DNA from: Bacillus massiliglaciei
GTDB lineage: Bacteria > Bacillota > Bacilli > Bacillales > DSM-1321
Direction: 5' to 3'
Length of the DNA: 64,000 nucleotides
Assembly (NCBI RefSeq): GCF_900098925.1
Contig: NZ_LT622359.1
Location: 659,887 to 723,886, forward strand
Shown here: positions 1-8,404 of the stretch, in pieces
Numbering within the stretch: position 1 is the stretch's first letter
Layout: every line of letters starts with the position of its first letter
Made by a program: the position numbers and the translations under genes
The notes under the pieces: generated by a model
Seen by the model: the letters and a program-made list of their open reading frames with translations, nothing else
Told to the model about the DNA's origin: nothing
Databases searched by the model: none

Positions 1-1883
1 CGCCCGGCATGGGTGCAGTCTATAGGGTGAGAGTCCCGAACCATGAAGGCAGTAGTAATGGTTAGCTTAACGCAAGGGTGTCTGTGGTGACGCAGAATCT
101 GAAGGAAGCGAGCGGCAAACCTCCGGTCTGAGGAACACGAACTTCATATAAGGCTAGGTACCATTGGATGAGTTTGCACAACAAAACGAAGTCCTTACTG
201 CCGAAGGTGGTACAGAGTAAATGAAGCAGATAGATGGAGGGAAAGACTGTACTCTTACCCGGGGAGGTCTGATTGGAACGCCAAGTTCCCTTGGTAACCT
301 ATCCAGCGATGGACAGCTGAACAATCAGAAGTCAGCCGAGGTCATAGTACCATTCCAACTCGAGATGGAATGGGAAGGACTGAACTATTAGGAAGAACGA
401 GAACTAGGCATATAATTCCTGTATAGAAGCAGACAATCCGAAAGGACTTACTTGAAGGAGGAAGTGGTGAATTCCACAGGGGACTTCATGAGGGTGGAGC
501 AGGAATAACATAATTAGATTTCTACGTTCACGTCGAAAGGAAATATCACATGTTAATGGATCTGATTCTGTCACGGGAAAACTTAATAGAAGCACTTAAA
601 CGTGTGGAGAAGAACAAAGGGAGTCACGGCATAGATGGAATGTCCGTAAAATCCCTACGAAGACATCTCTATGAGAACTGGGAAACTCTTTGTGATTCAT
701 TAAGGGAAGGTACCTATCAACCTAACCCAGTCCGTCGAGTCGAAATCCCGAAACCGAACGGTGGAGTAAGATTACTAGGAATACCTACCGTGACAGACCG
801 GTTCATTCAACAGGCTATCGCCCAAGTTCTAACCCCACTTCTTGACCCAACCTTCTCAGAACATAGTTATGGGTTTAGACCAAATAGAAGAGGTCATGAT
901 GCGGTTCGTAAAGCAAGGGAATATATAAGTGAAGGTTATAGATGGGTGATTGACATGGACTTGGAGAAATTCTTTGATAGAGTCAATCATGATAAGTTAA
1001 TGGGGATATTAGCAAGTAGAATCCAAGACCGGCTGGTCTTGAAACTTATACGGAAATATCTCCAAGCAGGAATTATGATGAATGGTGTAGTCTATGATGC
1101 AGAAGAAGGAACACCACAAGGAGGTCCACTGAGCCCCCTTCTTTCGAATATCCTTTTGGATAAACTTGATAAAGAGTTAGAAAGGAGAGGTCACAAGTTT
1201 GTCCGCTACGCCGATGATTGTAATATTTACATGAAATCGAAGAAAGCTGGAGAACGAGTGATGAACTCAATTACATGCTTTATTGAGCAGAAATTAAAGC
1301 TCAAAGTAAATAGAGAAAAGTCAGCAGTTGATCGCCCGTGGAAACGAAAGTTTCTTGGCTTTAGCTTTACGGTCAATAAGAAACCGAAGGTTCGAATAGC
1401 CAATGAAAGTATTAAAAGGCTTAAGGCTAAAATACGGGAGTTAACCTCCCGTTCTAAACAAATTCCTATGGAAGTTAGAATCGAGAAACTAAATCAATAT
1501 CTAACGGGATGGTGTGGATATTTTGCATTGGCTGATACACCAAGTAAATTTAAAGAATTTGATGAGTGGATTAGACGGAGACTCCGTATGCTTGAATGGA
1601 AACAATGGAAGAAACCGAGGACAAGAGTAAGAAAACTCAAAGGTCTAGGTGTCCCTGACCAAAAGGCATATGAATGGGGAAACTCCAGAAAGAAATATTG
1701 GAGAATAGCCTGTAGTCCAATCTTACACAAAACCCTCAATAACTTGTATTGGAGTCACCGAGGGTTGAAAAGTTTATATAATCGATATGAATTTCTGCGT
1801 CAAACTTAATGGAACCGCCGTATACCGAACGGTACGTACGGTGGTGTGAGAGGTCGGGGGTTAATCACCCCCTCCTACTCGAT
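1..1883 (+). mobile_element. Group II intron (IIC-like), 5' end just outside the window
   Basis: A mobile catalytic intron RNA carrying its own reverse transcriptase. Positions 1-540 match the conserved 5' domains of bacterial group II introns as I remember them; the usual GUGCG start would lie about 3 bases before the window. The maturase gene fills domain IV. At about 1811-1853 a domain V hairpin is visible, with a CGC/GUG catalytic triad containing a G-U wobble, as in class IIC. Domain VI follows (GGGGGTTAATCACCCCC stem, then CTCCTACTCGAT) and ends in AT at 1883. IIC introns usually insert just downstream of intrinsic terminators, so the 5' exon would be a hairpin left of the window. The class is inferred from domain V and the short endonuclease-free protein. 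Confidence 0.88.
550..1809 (+). CDS. ltrA: Group II intron reverse transcriptase/maturase
   Basis: A multifunctional protein that helps the intron fold and splice and copies it into DNA at new sites. The reverse-transcriptase domain covers roughly residues 1-280, with IDMDLEKFFDRVNHD near residue 135, EGTPQGGPLSP near 186 and the catalytic YADD near 219. The maturase (X) domain follows to about residue 410 (KFLGFSF, GWCGYF). There is no HNH endonuclease at the C-terminus, and 419 aa is the usual length for endonuclease-free class C proteins such as the Geobacillus GsI-IIC enzyme. A ribosome site AAAGGA lies 7 bases before the ATG; an alternative ATG is two codons in. All RT motifs are intact, so it is probably functional. 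Confidence 0.95.
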   Translation: MLMDLILSRENLIEALKRVEKNKGSHGIDGMSVKSLRRHLYENWETLCDSLREGTYQPNPVRRVEIPKPNGGVRLLGIPTVTDRFIQQAIAQVLTPLLDPTFSEHSYGFRPNRRGHDAVRKAREYISEGYRWVIDMDLEKFFDRVNHDKLMGILASRIQDRLVLKLIRKYLQAGIMMNGVVYDAEEGTPQGGPLSPLLSNILLDKLDKELERRGHKFVRYADDCNIYMKSKKAGERVMNSITCFIEQKLKLKVNREKSAVDRPWKRKFLGFSFTVNKKPKVRIANESIKRLKAKIRELTSRSKQIPMEVRIEKLNQYLTGWCGYFALADTPSKFKEFDEWIRRRLRMLEWKQWKKPRTRVRKLKGLGVPDQKAYEWGNSRKKYWRIACSPILHKTLNNLYWSHRGLKSLYNRYEFLRQT

Positions 1884-2509
1884 CAATCATCCTGCTGGCC
1901 AAGCATTTTGGCAATATATTGTTTAATGGCTTCAGGATTTCCAGCATATTTTTGTTCTCGAAGTTCGTCGCTTTCCATTTTTTTTCGGGCTTTCTCAATA
2001 ATATCTTTTTCTTTTTCTTTCGGCACCACTGTCACACCGTCCGCATCGCCAAAAATAAGATCGCCTGGATGGACAGCAACCCCTCCGCAAGAGATGGGGG
2101 AATTAGTACTTCCTCCTCCGGCTTTACCGCTGGAGGCCATCGTTGTACCTTTACTGAAGACAGGGAAATCCAGCTCCTTAATGGCCAATTGATCTCTTAT
2201 CACTCCGTCAACGACCAGTCCGCCTAAATTCATCGTTTTCATCATGCCTATAACAAAGTCTCCTGCTATGGCACGCTCACAATCACCTTTGCTGTCAACA
2301 ACCAGGACATCTCCTGGCTTTGCCTCTCCAATCGCTTGAAGGACTGCAAGATTGTCCCCGCGCGGAACTTGAACGGTAAAGGCTCTGCCGGCCAAGATAT
2401 ACTCCTCTTTTAAAGGTTTGATAGTATGATGAAGATTATAAATCCCTTTCATTGCATCTGAGATTGCTGTTGTCGGAATAAATCTTACTTCTGTTATATT
2501 ACTATTCAT
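1883..2509 (-). CDS. RraA-like / HMG-CHA aldolase family protein
   Basis: A 208-aa member of the RraA family, which includes 4-hydroxy-4-methyl-2-oxoglutarate/4-carboxy-4-hydroxy-2-oxoadipate aldolases and proteins once called DlpA or menG-like. The family signatures are visible: GGLVVDGVIRD, with the Arg-Asp pair that binds substrate and metal, and GDLIFGDADGVTVVP. ATG at 2509 is preceded by AAAGGAGG. The true substrate cannot be told from sequence. The gene's TGA stop (complement of TCA at 1883-1885) straddles the 3' border of the group II intron, so the last base of the stop appears to be supplied by the intron. Transcription past the gene would run antisense into the intron. Confidence 0.8.
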   Translation of the reverse strand: MNSNITEVRFIPTTAISDAMKGIYNLHHTIKPLKEEYILAGRAFTVQVPRGDNLAVLQAIGEAKPGDVLVVDSKGDCERAIAGDFVIGMMKTMNLGGLVVDGVIRDQLAIKELDFPVFSKGTTMASSGKAGGGSTNSPISCGGVAVHPGDLIFGDADGVTVVPKEKEKDIIEKARKKMESDELREQKYAGNPEAIKQYIAKMLGQQDD

Positions 2510-2593
2510 ATTTCATCCTCCTTTTGCTAACCTGTTATATAATAGATTATACATGAATTTTCTGAATGAGCGGAATTTTTTTCTGCTTAAGTT

Positions 2594-2619
2594 GTTTCTT
2601 TTGAAGAACTCCGGGGTAT
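2594..2619 (+). promoter_or_regulatory. Sigma-B-like promoter of manganese catalase
   Basis: GTTTCT (2594-2599), a 14-base spacer, then GGGTAT (2614-2619). This fits the Bacillus general-stress sigma-B consensus (GTTTAA, 13-15 bases, GGGTAT) closely. It sits 44 bases before the catalase start. A stress promoter is plausible for a catalase, but the call rests on sequence only. Confidence 0.6.
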
Positions 2620-2662
2620 TCAAGATATTGTGATTCATTACAATACAGGAGGGATTGATTAT

Positions 2663-3505
2663 ATGTTTTTTCATAAAAAAGAATTGCAATTCGAAGCAAA
2701 ACCAGACAAAGCTGATCCGTTGCTCGCCAAAAAGATTCAGGAACTGATCGGCGGTCAGTACGGTGAAATGAGCGTGACGATGCAATACTTATTCCAAGGC
2801 TGGAATACCAGAGGAAATGAAAAATATCGTGACCTTCTATTGGATATCGGAACAGAAGAAATTGGACATGTTGAAATGCTTGCTACCATGGTTGCGCGTC
2901 TTTTAGAGGGCACATCAATCGAGGAGCAAGAAAAAGCGGCCAAAGATCCAGTTATCGGTTCTATAATGGGGGGCATGAATCCTCAGCATGCCATCGTTTC
3001 CGGACTTGGAGCAAGACCTGCAGACAGTGTGGGCAACCCATGGATGGGAAGCTATATTATCGCAAGCGGAAACTTGCTTGCTGATTTCCGTGCTAACCTC
3101 AATGCTGAATCGCAGGGACGCCTTCAGGCTGCCCGTATTTATGAGATGACTGAAGACCGTGGGGTAAAAGATCTGCTTGCTGTATTATTAGCGCGCGATT
3201 CCTATCATCAGAATCAATGGGCCGCAGCTATTGCCGAGCTTGAAGAAAAAGAAGGTCTATTAGTGCCAAGCACCTTCCCGCGTGAAGAAGAAAGACTTGA
3301 TATCGCTTATACATTGTACAACCTTTCAGAGGGAGAAGAAGCTGCAGCCGGCCGCTGGGCAAACGGAGCGGCACTTGATGGACAAGGTGAATATAAGTAT
3401 GAACCGAATCCTCAGCCGGAAGCACCAAAACCAATTCTTTCACCGGCTCCGCCTAGTCTGCATAATACACTGCCAGATGAGGACTTCACTAAAACAAAAT
3501 GGTAA
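2663..3505 (+). CDS. Manganese catalase
   Basis: A non-haem, dimanganese catalase that disproportionates hydrogen peroxide in the cytoplasm. The 280-aa protein has the family's four-helix ferritin-like core, with metal-ligand motifs such as GTEEIGHVEML near residues 60-70 and a later RDSYHQNQW segment. The C-terminal tail is proline-rich (about 245-270), as is common in Bacillus homologues such as YdbD and the coat-associated CotJC-like proteins. The ATG at 2663 is preferred to an upstream in-frame ATG because CAGGAGGGAT sits at correct spacing before it. A terminator follows at once, so it is a single-gene unit under the sigma-B-like promoter. Confidence 0.93.
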   Translation: MFFHKKELQFEAKPDKADPLLAKKIQELIGGQYGEMSVTMQYLFQGWNTRGNEKYRDLLLDIGTEEIGHVEMLATMVARLLEGTSIEEQEKAAKDPVIGSIMGGMNPQHAIVSGLGARPADSVGNPWMGSYIIASGNLLADFRANLNAESQGRLQAARIYEMTEDRGVKDLLAVLLARDSYHQNQWAAAIAELEEKEGLLVPSTFPREEERLDIAYTLYNLSEGEEAAAGRWANGAALDGQGEYKYEPNPQPEAPKPILSPAPPSLHNTLPDEDFTKTKW

Positions 3506-3516
3506 TCAGATAAATA

Positions 3517-3552
3517 AAAAATCCCCAGTCCTTTTCAGATTGGGGATTTTGT
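3517..3552 (+). terminator. Intrinsic terminator after manganese catalase
   Basis: Inverted repeat AAAATCCCCA / TGGGGATTTT with a 14-base loop, continuing into a short T-rich tract. Confidence 0.85.
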
Positions 3553-3611
3553 TTGGGACGGACATATTCTAAGTCCCTCTGAACAGATTGATTTCTACTA
3601 TAGTATTATTC

Positions 3612-3636
3612 GTTTTTGGTTCGTAATTAAGGGTAT
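3612..3636 (+). promoter_or_regulatory. Sigma-B-like promoter of the DUF948 gene
   Basis: GTTTTT (3612-3617), 13-base spacer, GGGTAT (3631-3636), 32 bases before the start codon. In B. subtilis the DUF948 gene ytxG belongs to a sigma-B regulated operon, which supports the reading. GGGTATAAT could also serve as a sigma-A -10. Confidence 0.6.
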
Positions 3637-3668
3637 AATACGTAAAACAACGTAACGGAGGGATTCAG

Positions 3669-3998
3669 ATGATCATTGTCTATGCGAGCCTTGCTGTCAT
3701 TGTTGGCTCATTATTGTATCTTGGATTTATTGGGTTTAAAACTTATAAGGAGACAAAACCTTCTATTGACAGTGCAAAAGAAACTGTACAGAGAATGCAG
3801 GCTAAAGCGGAACAAATAACAGATGAGACTGACCAGCTGACAAAAAATCAGCAGGAAATTACCGAGGATATCCAAGTCAAAAAGGAGAAAGTGCAAATCA
3901 CGATAGATGCTGCGAAAAATGCTCCTAAAGGTTTTAAAGACATCTGGCTGGCTGTTAAAGGAGAAAAATATAAAAAGAAAATCAGAAGAGAGGCATAA
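3669..3998 (+). CDS. DUF948 membrane-anchored coiled-coil protein
   Basis: A 109-aa protein with one N-terminal membrane helix (about residues 3-22) followed by a charged helical region (about 30-90) predicted to form a coiled coil facing the cytoplasm. This is the DUF948 layout of the B. subtilis general-stress protein YtxG, but shorter than that protein. Its molecular function is unknown. The ATG is preceded by ACGGAGGG. The sigma-B-like promoter immediately upstream suggests induction by general stress. Confidence 0.75.
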   Translation: MIIVYASLAVIVGSLLYLGFIGFKTYKETKPSIDSAKETVQRMQAKAEQITDETDQLTKNQQEITEDIQVKKEKVQITIDAAKNAPKGFKDIWLAVKGEKYKKKIRREA

Positions 3999-4109
3999 CA
4001 GAATCTGGGTTTAAATGGAAGATAAGTAAGGGATTTCACTTCAGTTTGAATAAATTGTCCTATTTTGCAAATAGTAAGGACAAAACATTCAAAATAAGGA
4101 GTGGAATAC

Positions 4110-4616
4110 TTGAAAATTCAATGGCTGTCTATTTGCTTCCTTGTGATTCTGACTGGCTGTGCAGCGAAGAATGAAGATGCTGATCTGGGTCTGGAACAAC
4201 CGGGGCAGCAGAAGGATATACTGATGAATGTTCATGATACAGAAAGAGTTTCAAGGGCTGAAGAAGGAAGGAATCAGCATGCCTCTCAAGCATTACAAAC
4301 TTCTGAAGATATCACGAATCGGCTTGAAGGAATGAAAGAAGTAAAAAGAGCGGAGGTTATTCTTTCGGGAAAACAGGTATATGTTGCCGCTGTCCTGAAC
4401 AGAGGAAAACATCTGACAAAGGAACTGGAAGGAAAGATGGCTGCTGCTGTTCAAAGCGGAGATTTATCGGTTCGTGACGTATACATCTCTACAAATCCAA
4501 GCTTTGTCCACCGGATGGACAGCTTCGTAAATGAGATGAGAGGCGGACAGTCTGTTAAAGAACTGGAGAATGACTTCCATGAGGTTGTAAAAATGGTATT
4601 TCCCGACTCTAAATAA
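4110..4616 (+). CDS. YhcN/YlaJ-type sporulation lipoprotein
   Basis: A 168-aa secreted lipoprotein. It has a short signal peptide ending in the lipobox LTGC, with Cys at about residue 17. Next comes a polar linker and a YhcN/YlaJ domain (ITNRLEGMKEVKRAEVILSGKQVYVA and onward to the C-terminus). Family members are made during sporulation and associate with the spore; the exact role is unclear. I chose TTG at 4110 as start: AAGGAG lies 8 bases upstream, while the in-frame GTG at 4101 overlaps that ribosome site. A second paralogue, yutC, lies near 49 kb. A terminator follows directly. Confidence 0.8.
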   Translation: MKIQWLSICFLVILTGCAAKNEDADLGLEQPGQQKDILMNVHDTERVSRAEEGRNQHASQALQTSEDITNRLEGMKEVKRAEVILSGKQVYVAAVLNRGKHLTKELEGKMAAAVQSGDLSVRDVYISTNPSFVHRMDSFVNEMRGGQSVKELENDFHEVVKMVFPDSK

Positions 4617-4623
4617 TGAAATG

Positions 4624-4668
4624 AGCTTGATGAATGTTTCAGCGGAAACGTCATCAAGCTTTTTTTAT
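4624..4668 (+). terminator. Intrinsic terminator
   Basis: AGCTTGATGA / TCATCAAGCT stem with an 18-base loop, followed by seven T residues. It ends the lipoprotein gene. Confidence 0.9.
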
Positions 4669-4786
4669 TTTCTCAAACATTCTATAAAAGGTATTTCATT
4701 GCTTTCAGGAAAAAACGGTTACCATATTTTCCGATAATTCAGGTTTATTTCCCTTCTATCAGGATGAGGGTGCTCTTACCTCTAGT

Positions 4787-4800
4787 TGGAAACGTTTTCA
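4787..4800 (+). promoter_or_regulatory. cre-like site upstream of proI
   Basis: TGGAAACGTTTTCA differs from the CcpA cre consensus TGWAANCGNTNWCA at one position only (third base). It lies 115 bases before proI. No other feature was found in 4669-4914, and no T-box signature is visible there. Catabolite control of proline synthesis from this site is a guess. Confidence 0.35.
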
Positions 4801-4914
4801 CTGTCTCACTCTTTCGTTTCCTCGTTATTTGCGCTAACTGCTTGCATCTGATTTTTGGGATGTTAGGATTAATACTGTTGAAGAAAATGCATTCATTAAT
4901 GACGAGGTGAAAAG

Positions 4915-5757
4915 ATGCTGAAGAATAAAACTGTTATATTTTTAGGTGCTGGTTCGATGGCTGAATCAATGATTTCGGGAATTATAAACGCTCAGAAATT
5001 GCCTGCCGAACAAATTCACGTAACAAATGCCACAAATCATGAAAGGCTTGGCGAAATAAAGGAAAGGTACGGAGTCAGGACATTCCCCAAAAATGAAATT
5101 CCTTACCAGGAAGCAGATTTAATCATTTTGGCGATGAAACCTAAGGGAGCAGAAGGGATTCTCCGAGAGATAAAAGATAATCTTTCCCCCGAACAGACAG
5201 TAATTTCCGTCCTGGCTGGAATTTCAATCGATTTTATGGAAAAAAGGTTAAAGCAAGGACAGCAGGTGGTGCGTATTATGCCAAATACGTCCAGCAGTGT
5301 CCGAGAATCTGCAACTGCATTAAGCCCAGGGTCTGCGGTTCAAAAGGATCATATAGAGACGGTCCGTGAATTGTTTGAATGTATGGGAAAGGTTTTCTTG
5401 ATCAATGAGAAAGAAATGGATGTCTTTACCGGTATTGCAGGAAGCGGTCCAGCCTATTTTTATTATTTAATGGAACAGATGGAACGTGCAGGAAAAGCAG
5501 CTGGATTGGAAGACGAGGCTGTCCGGAAAATTGTGGCCCAGACTTTGTATGGTGCGGCAAAAATGGTACTGGAAACAGGAGAAGATCCAGCGGTTCTTCG
5601 GAAAAATGTAACCTCGCCTAATGGCACGACGGCATCTGGGCTGGAAGCACTGGAGAAATATCGCGGAGGAGAAGCCATTACTCAGGCTATCTATTACGCA
5701 GCGGAACGTTCTAAAGAAATTAGTCAAGAGTTAGACAGCAGTCTTGTAGAATCATAA
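4915..5757 (+). CDS. proI: Pyrroline-5-carboxylate reductase
   Basis: Catalyses the last step of proline synthesis: NAD(P)H-dependent reduction of 1-pyrroline-5-carboxylate to L-proline. The N-terminal Rossmann fold shows FLGAGSMAES (about residues 9-18). The C-terminal family signature NVTSPNGTTASGLEAL lies near residues 230-245. Length 280 aa is normal. The gene is first in a compact proI-proB-proA cluster, so all three enzymes from glutamate to proline are encoded together. ATG follows GACGAGGTGAAAAG. Confidence 0.95.
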   Translation: MLKNKTVIFLGAGSMAESMISGIINAQKLPAEQIHVTNATNHERLGEIKERYGVRTFPKNEIPYQEADLIILAMKPKGAEGILREIKDNLSPEQTVISVLAGISIDFMEKRLKQGQQVVRIMPNTSSSVRESATALSPGSAVQKDHIETVRELFECMGKVFLINEKEMDVFTGIAGSGPAYFYYLMEQMERAGKAAGLEDEAVRKIVAQTLYGAAKMVLETGEDPAVLRKNVTSPNGTTASGLEALEKYRGGEAITQAIYYAAERSKEISQELDSSLVES

Positions 5758-5798
5758 ACAAGGAAATGGATTCAAGAGAAATTACATGGAGGGATAGG

Positions 5799-6917
5799 AT
5801 GTCAAAGCAGCAAAAAAAGGTAAAAAGAGTTGTCATTAAGATAGGGAGCAGCTCGCTAACGAGCATGCATGGTGAAATCAGCCATAAAAAATTAGAAAAA
5901 TTGACTGATCAAATTGTTTCTTTGAAGGATGCTGGATATGAAACCGTTCTGGTGTCTTCAGGAGCGGTAGCAGCGGGATATCGGAAACTTGGCTGCCTGG
6001 AACGCCCGTCTTCCCTTCCTGAAAAGCAAGCGGCAGCTTCGATTGGTCAAGGTTTATTAATGGAATCTTATTCAGAACTCTTTTTATCTCATGGCTATGT
6101 TGCCTCACAAATCTTGATTACCAGAGGAGATTTTGCAGATAAAGTACGGTATACCAATATGAAAAACACCTTAAATATGCTGTTAAGCAGGGGGATCATT
6201 CCGATTATTAACGAGAACGACACGGTTACGGTCGATCGTTTAAAGTTTGGGGATAATGATACTTTGTCTGCCAAGGTGGCGGCTCTGATAGATGCTGACA
6301 GGCTGATCATTCTTTCTGATATTGATGGACTTTATAGTGATAATCCCCGAAAAAATCCTCATGCTAAGCTAGTAAAAAAAGTACATACCATTACACCCGA
6401 AATTGAAGCAGCAGCTGGAGATTCAGGGAGCACTGTCGGCACAGGAGGTATGAAATCCAAGATTTCCGCGATAAAAATCGCCATGGCCTCAGGGATAAAC
6501 TCCTTTTTGGGGAAAGCGGGCACTCCTGATATATTGATGAATGCTCTAGCGGGAACGGCCAAAGGGACTTACTTTGAATTGAAACCCAATGCTGCCAATC
6601 TTGATAACGAGCGCCAATGGATTGCTTTTCATTCCGGTCCTGAAGGAAAGATCATCATCTCTCTTGAAGGAAGAGAGACGCTTGTGAATCAACAGGGGGA
6701 CATTGAGCCGGGAGATGTGATTAAAGTAAGCGGTTCTTTTCATGAAGGAGCAGTTGTGCGGATTTATGATGAAAATGAGAAAGAATTGGGCCTTGGAAGA
6801 ATGAATTGTTCTTCGGATTGGATAGACAGAGAATCCAGTGAAAATCAAGAGGCGGTCATAATAGATCAAGGCAGCTTCGTCTGCTTCCTCGATTACAGGC
6901 TGCCGGCACAGTTGTAG
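5799..6917 (+). CDS. proB: Glutamate 5-kinase
   Basis: First, feedback-inhibited step of proline synthesis: ATP-dependent phosphorylation of glutamate to gamma-glutamyl phosphate. The amino-acid kinase domain (about 1-255) shows KIGSSSLT at the N-terminus, VLVSSGAVAAG near residue 53 and INENDTV near 138. A PUA domain occupies about 275-360. I set the start at ATG 5799, which has GGAGGG 5 bases upstream and gives 372 aa, the family length. An upstream in-frame ATG at 5766 lacks a good ribosome site. It lies 41 bases after proI and 26 bases before proA, consistent with one transcript. Confidence 0.94.
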   Translation: MSKQQKKVKRVVIKIGSSSLTSMHGEISHKKLEKLTDQIVSLKDAGYETVLVSSGAVAAGYRKLGCLERPSSLPEKQAAASIGQGLLMESYSELFLSHGYVASQILITRGDFADKVRYTNMKNTLNMLLSRGIIPIINENDTVTVDRLKFGDNDTLSAKVAALIDADRLIILSDIDGLYSDNPRKNPHAKLVKKVHTITPEIEAAAGDSGSTVGTGGMKSKISAIKIAMASGINSFLGKAGTPDILMNALAGTAKGTYFELKPNAANLDNERQWIAFHSGPEGKIIISLEGRETLVNQQGDIEPGDVIKVSGSFHEGAVVRIYDENEKELGLGRMNCSSDWIDRESSENQEAVIIDQGSFVCFLDYRLPAQL

Positions 6918-6943
6918 AAAAAATAGAAAAGAAGGTGTGTATT

Positions 6944-8209
6944 ATGACAACGGTAATGAAAAAAATGTCGGCAGTGGAAGAGCAAGCAATTGCTGCAAAA
7001 AAGGCTGCCAAATCTATGGGTCTCCTGTCCGCAAAAGAAAAGAATGAAGCACTGTACCTAATGGCAGAAGCTTTAGAAATGAATCAGCAGTTCATATTGG
7101 ATGCAAATCAGCAGGATTTGCAGGAAGGCAAGAATAAAGGCTATGAGCAGGCATTTATGGACCGGCTGGCTTTGACCGCAGAACGGATTTACGAATTTGC
7201 AGATGGTTTAAGGACTGTAGCAGAACTTCCGGATCCAATCCGTGATGTTCTTTCCAGCTGGAAGTTAGAAAATGGATTGAAAGTAGAAGAAGTCAGGGTG
7301 CCGCTTGGAGTAATCGGTATGATTTATGAAGCGAGGCCAAATGTTACAGTGGATGCTGCGGGGCTGGCTCTCAAATCTGGAAATGCCATTATCCTGAAAG
7401 GCGGATCCTCTGCAATCCATTCTAACAAGGCCATTGTAAAGGTATTGCGTAAGGCAATCAGCAAAACGAAAGTGCCTCTAGAGGCTGTTCAATTTATTGA
7501 GAGCACAGACAGGGACACGGCCAAACAGTTATTCACTATGAAAAACTTTATAGATGTTCTGATTCCAAGGGGAGGGGCCTCCTTGATTCAAACAGTGGTG
7601 GAACAAGCAACAGTGCCTGTTCTGGAAACCGGAGTCGGGAATTGCCATATCTATGTGGATAAAGAAGCTGATGTGAATAAAGCATTAGACATTATTGTGA
7701 ATGCAAAAACGGACCGCCCTGCTGTCTGCAATGCTGTCGAAACGATCATTGTTCACTGTGAATGGCTGGAGAGACATAAAGAACAGCTCGCCGATGCGGC
7801 AAAGAAGGCCGGAATTATCCTTCATGGTGATCGGGAGGCAATAGAGGCCCTGCCAAATGTTCTTCCTGCCAATGAAGAAGATTGGGCGAATGAATATTTA
7901 AGTCTGGATTTGGCTATTAAGACGGTGAAGAATGTAGATGAAGCCATTGAACATATTGAAAAGTATGGAACAAAACATTCAGAGGCGATTATTACGGAAG
8001 ATAAAATGACTGCGAGAAAGTTCACAGCATTAGTAGATGCAGCCGCCCTTTACCATAATGCGTCTACAAGGTTTACAGACGGCGGAGCTTTAGGATTCGG
8101 TGCAGAAATTGGGATTTCTACACAGAAGCTTCATGCACGAGGCCCTATGGGACTGCCGGCTCTGACTACGACAAAATATATCATGACCGGAAATGGGCAA
8201 ATCAGGTAA
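6944..8209 (+). CDS. proA: Gamma-glutamyl phosphate reductase
   Basis: Second step of proline synthesis: NADPH-dependent reduction of gamma-glutamyl phosphate to glutamate semialdehyde, which cyclises to the ProI substrate. It is a 421-aa aldehyde-dehydrogenase-fold protein. The catalytic cysteine is in DRPAVCNAVETI near residue 260, and IYEARPNVTVDAAGLALKSG is a family motif near 125. ATG 6944 is used because AGAAGG lies 8 bases before it; the in-frame GTG at 6935 overlaps that site. The following hairpin closes the pro operon. Confidence 0.95.
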   Translation: MTTVMKKMSAVEEQAIAAKKAAKSMGLLSAKEKNEALYLMAEALEMNQQFILDANQQDLQEGKNKGYEQAFMDRLALTAERIYEFADGLRTVAELPDPIRDVLSSWKLENGLKVEEVRVPLGVIGMIYEARPNVTVDAAGLALKSGNAIILKGGSSAIHSNKAIVKVLRKAISKTKVPLEAVQFIESTDRDTAKQLFTMKNFIDVLIPRGGASLIQTVVEQATVPVLETGVGNCHIYVDKEADVNKALDIIVNAKTDRPAVCNAVETIIVHCEWLERHKEQLADAAKKAGIILHGDREAIEALPNVLPANEEDWANEYLSLDLAIKTVKNVDEAIEHIEKYGTKHSEAIITEDKMTARKFTALVDAAALYHNASTRFTDGGALGFGAEIGISTQKLHARGPMGLPALTTTKYIMTGNGQIR

Positions 8210-8265
8210 GGAAGCGTTCTTTTTATAAAAAAACTTCTGTGTATCATAATAGAATAAATATAAAA

Positions 8266-8307
8266 AGCGGGAAGAAAAACGATTTAAGTTTTTCCTCTCG
8301 CTTTTTT
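8266..8307 (+). terminator. Terminator of the proIBA cluster
   Basis: A 15-bp stem, AGCGGGAAGAAAAAC paired with GTTTTTCCTCTCGCT (one mismatch, one wobble), followed by TTTTTT. Confidence 0.85.
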
Positions 8308-8404
8308 GCGTAGAAATGAATCATAAATTTTTGCTTGATTTTCAAGAGTAACATTTTCATCAAAGGATACAATAAGTGACATCTAACAGTGCAGGAGGTC
8401 TAAG

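Noticed and set aside
1809-2227. Open frames on the plus strand across the RraA-like gene
   Set aside because: They are antisense shadows: Ser/Phe-rich composition, no ribosome site, no family match.
4669-4914. T-box leader before proI
   Set aside because: There is no T-box sequence (AGGGTGGNACCGCG) and no antiterminator/terminator pair.
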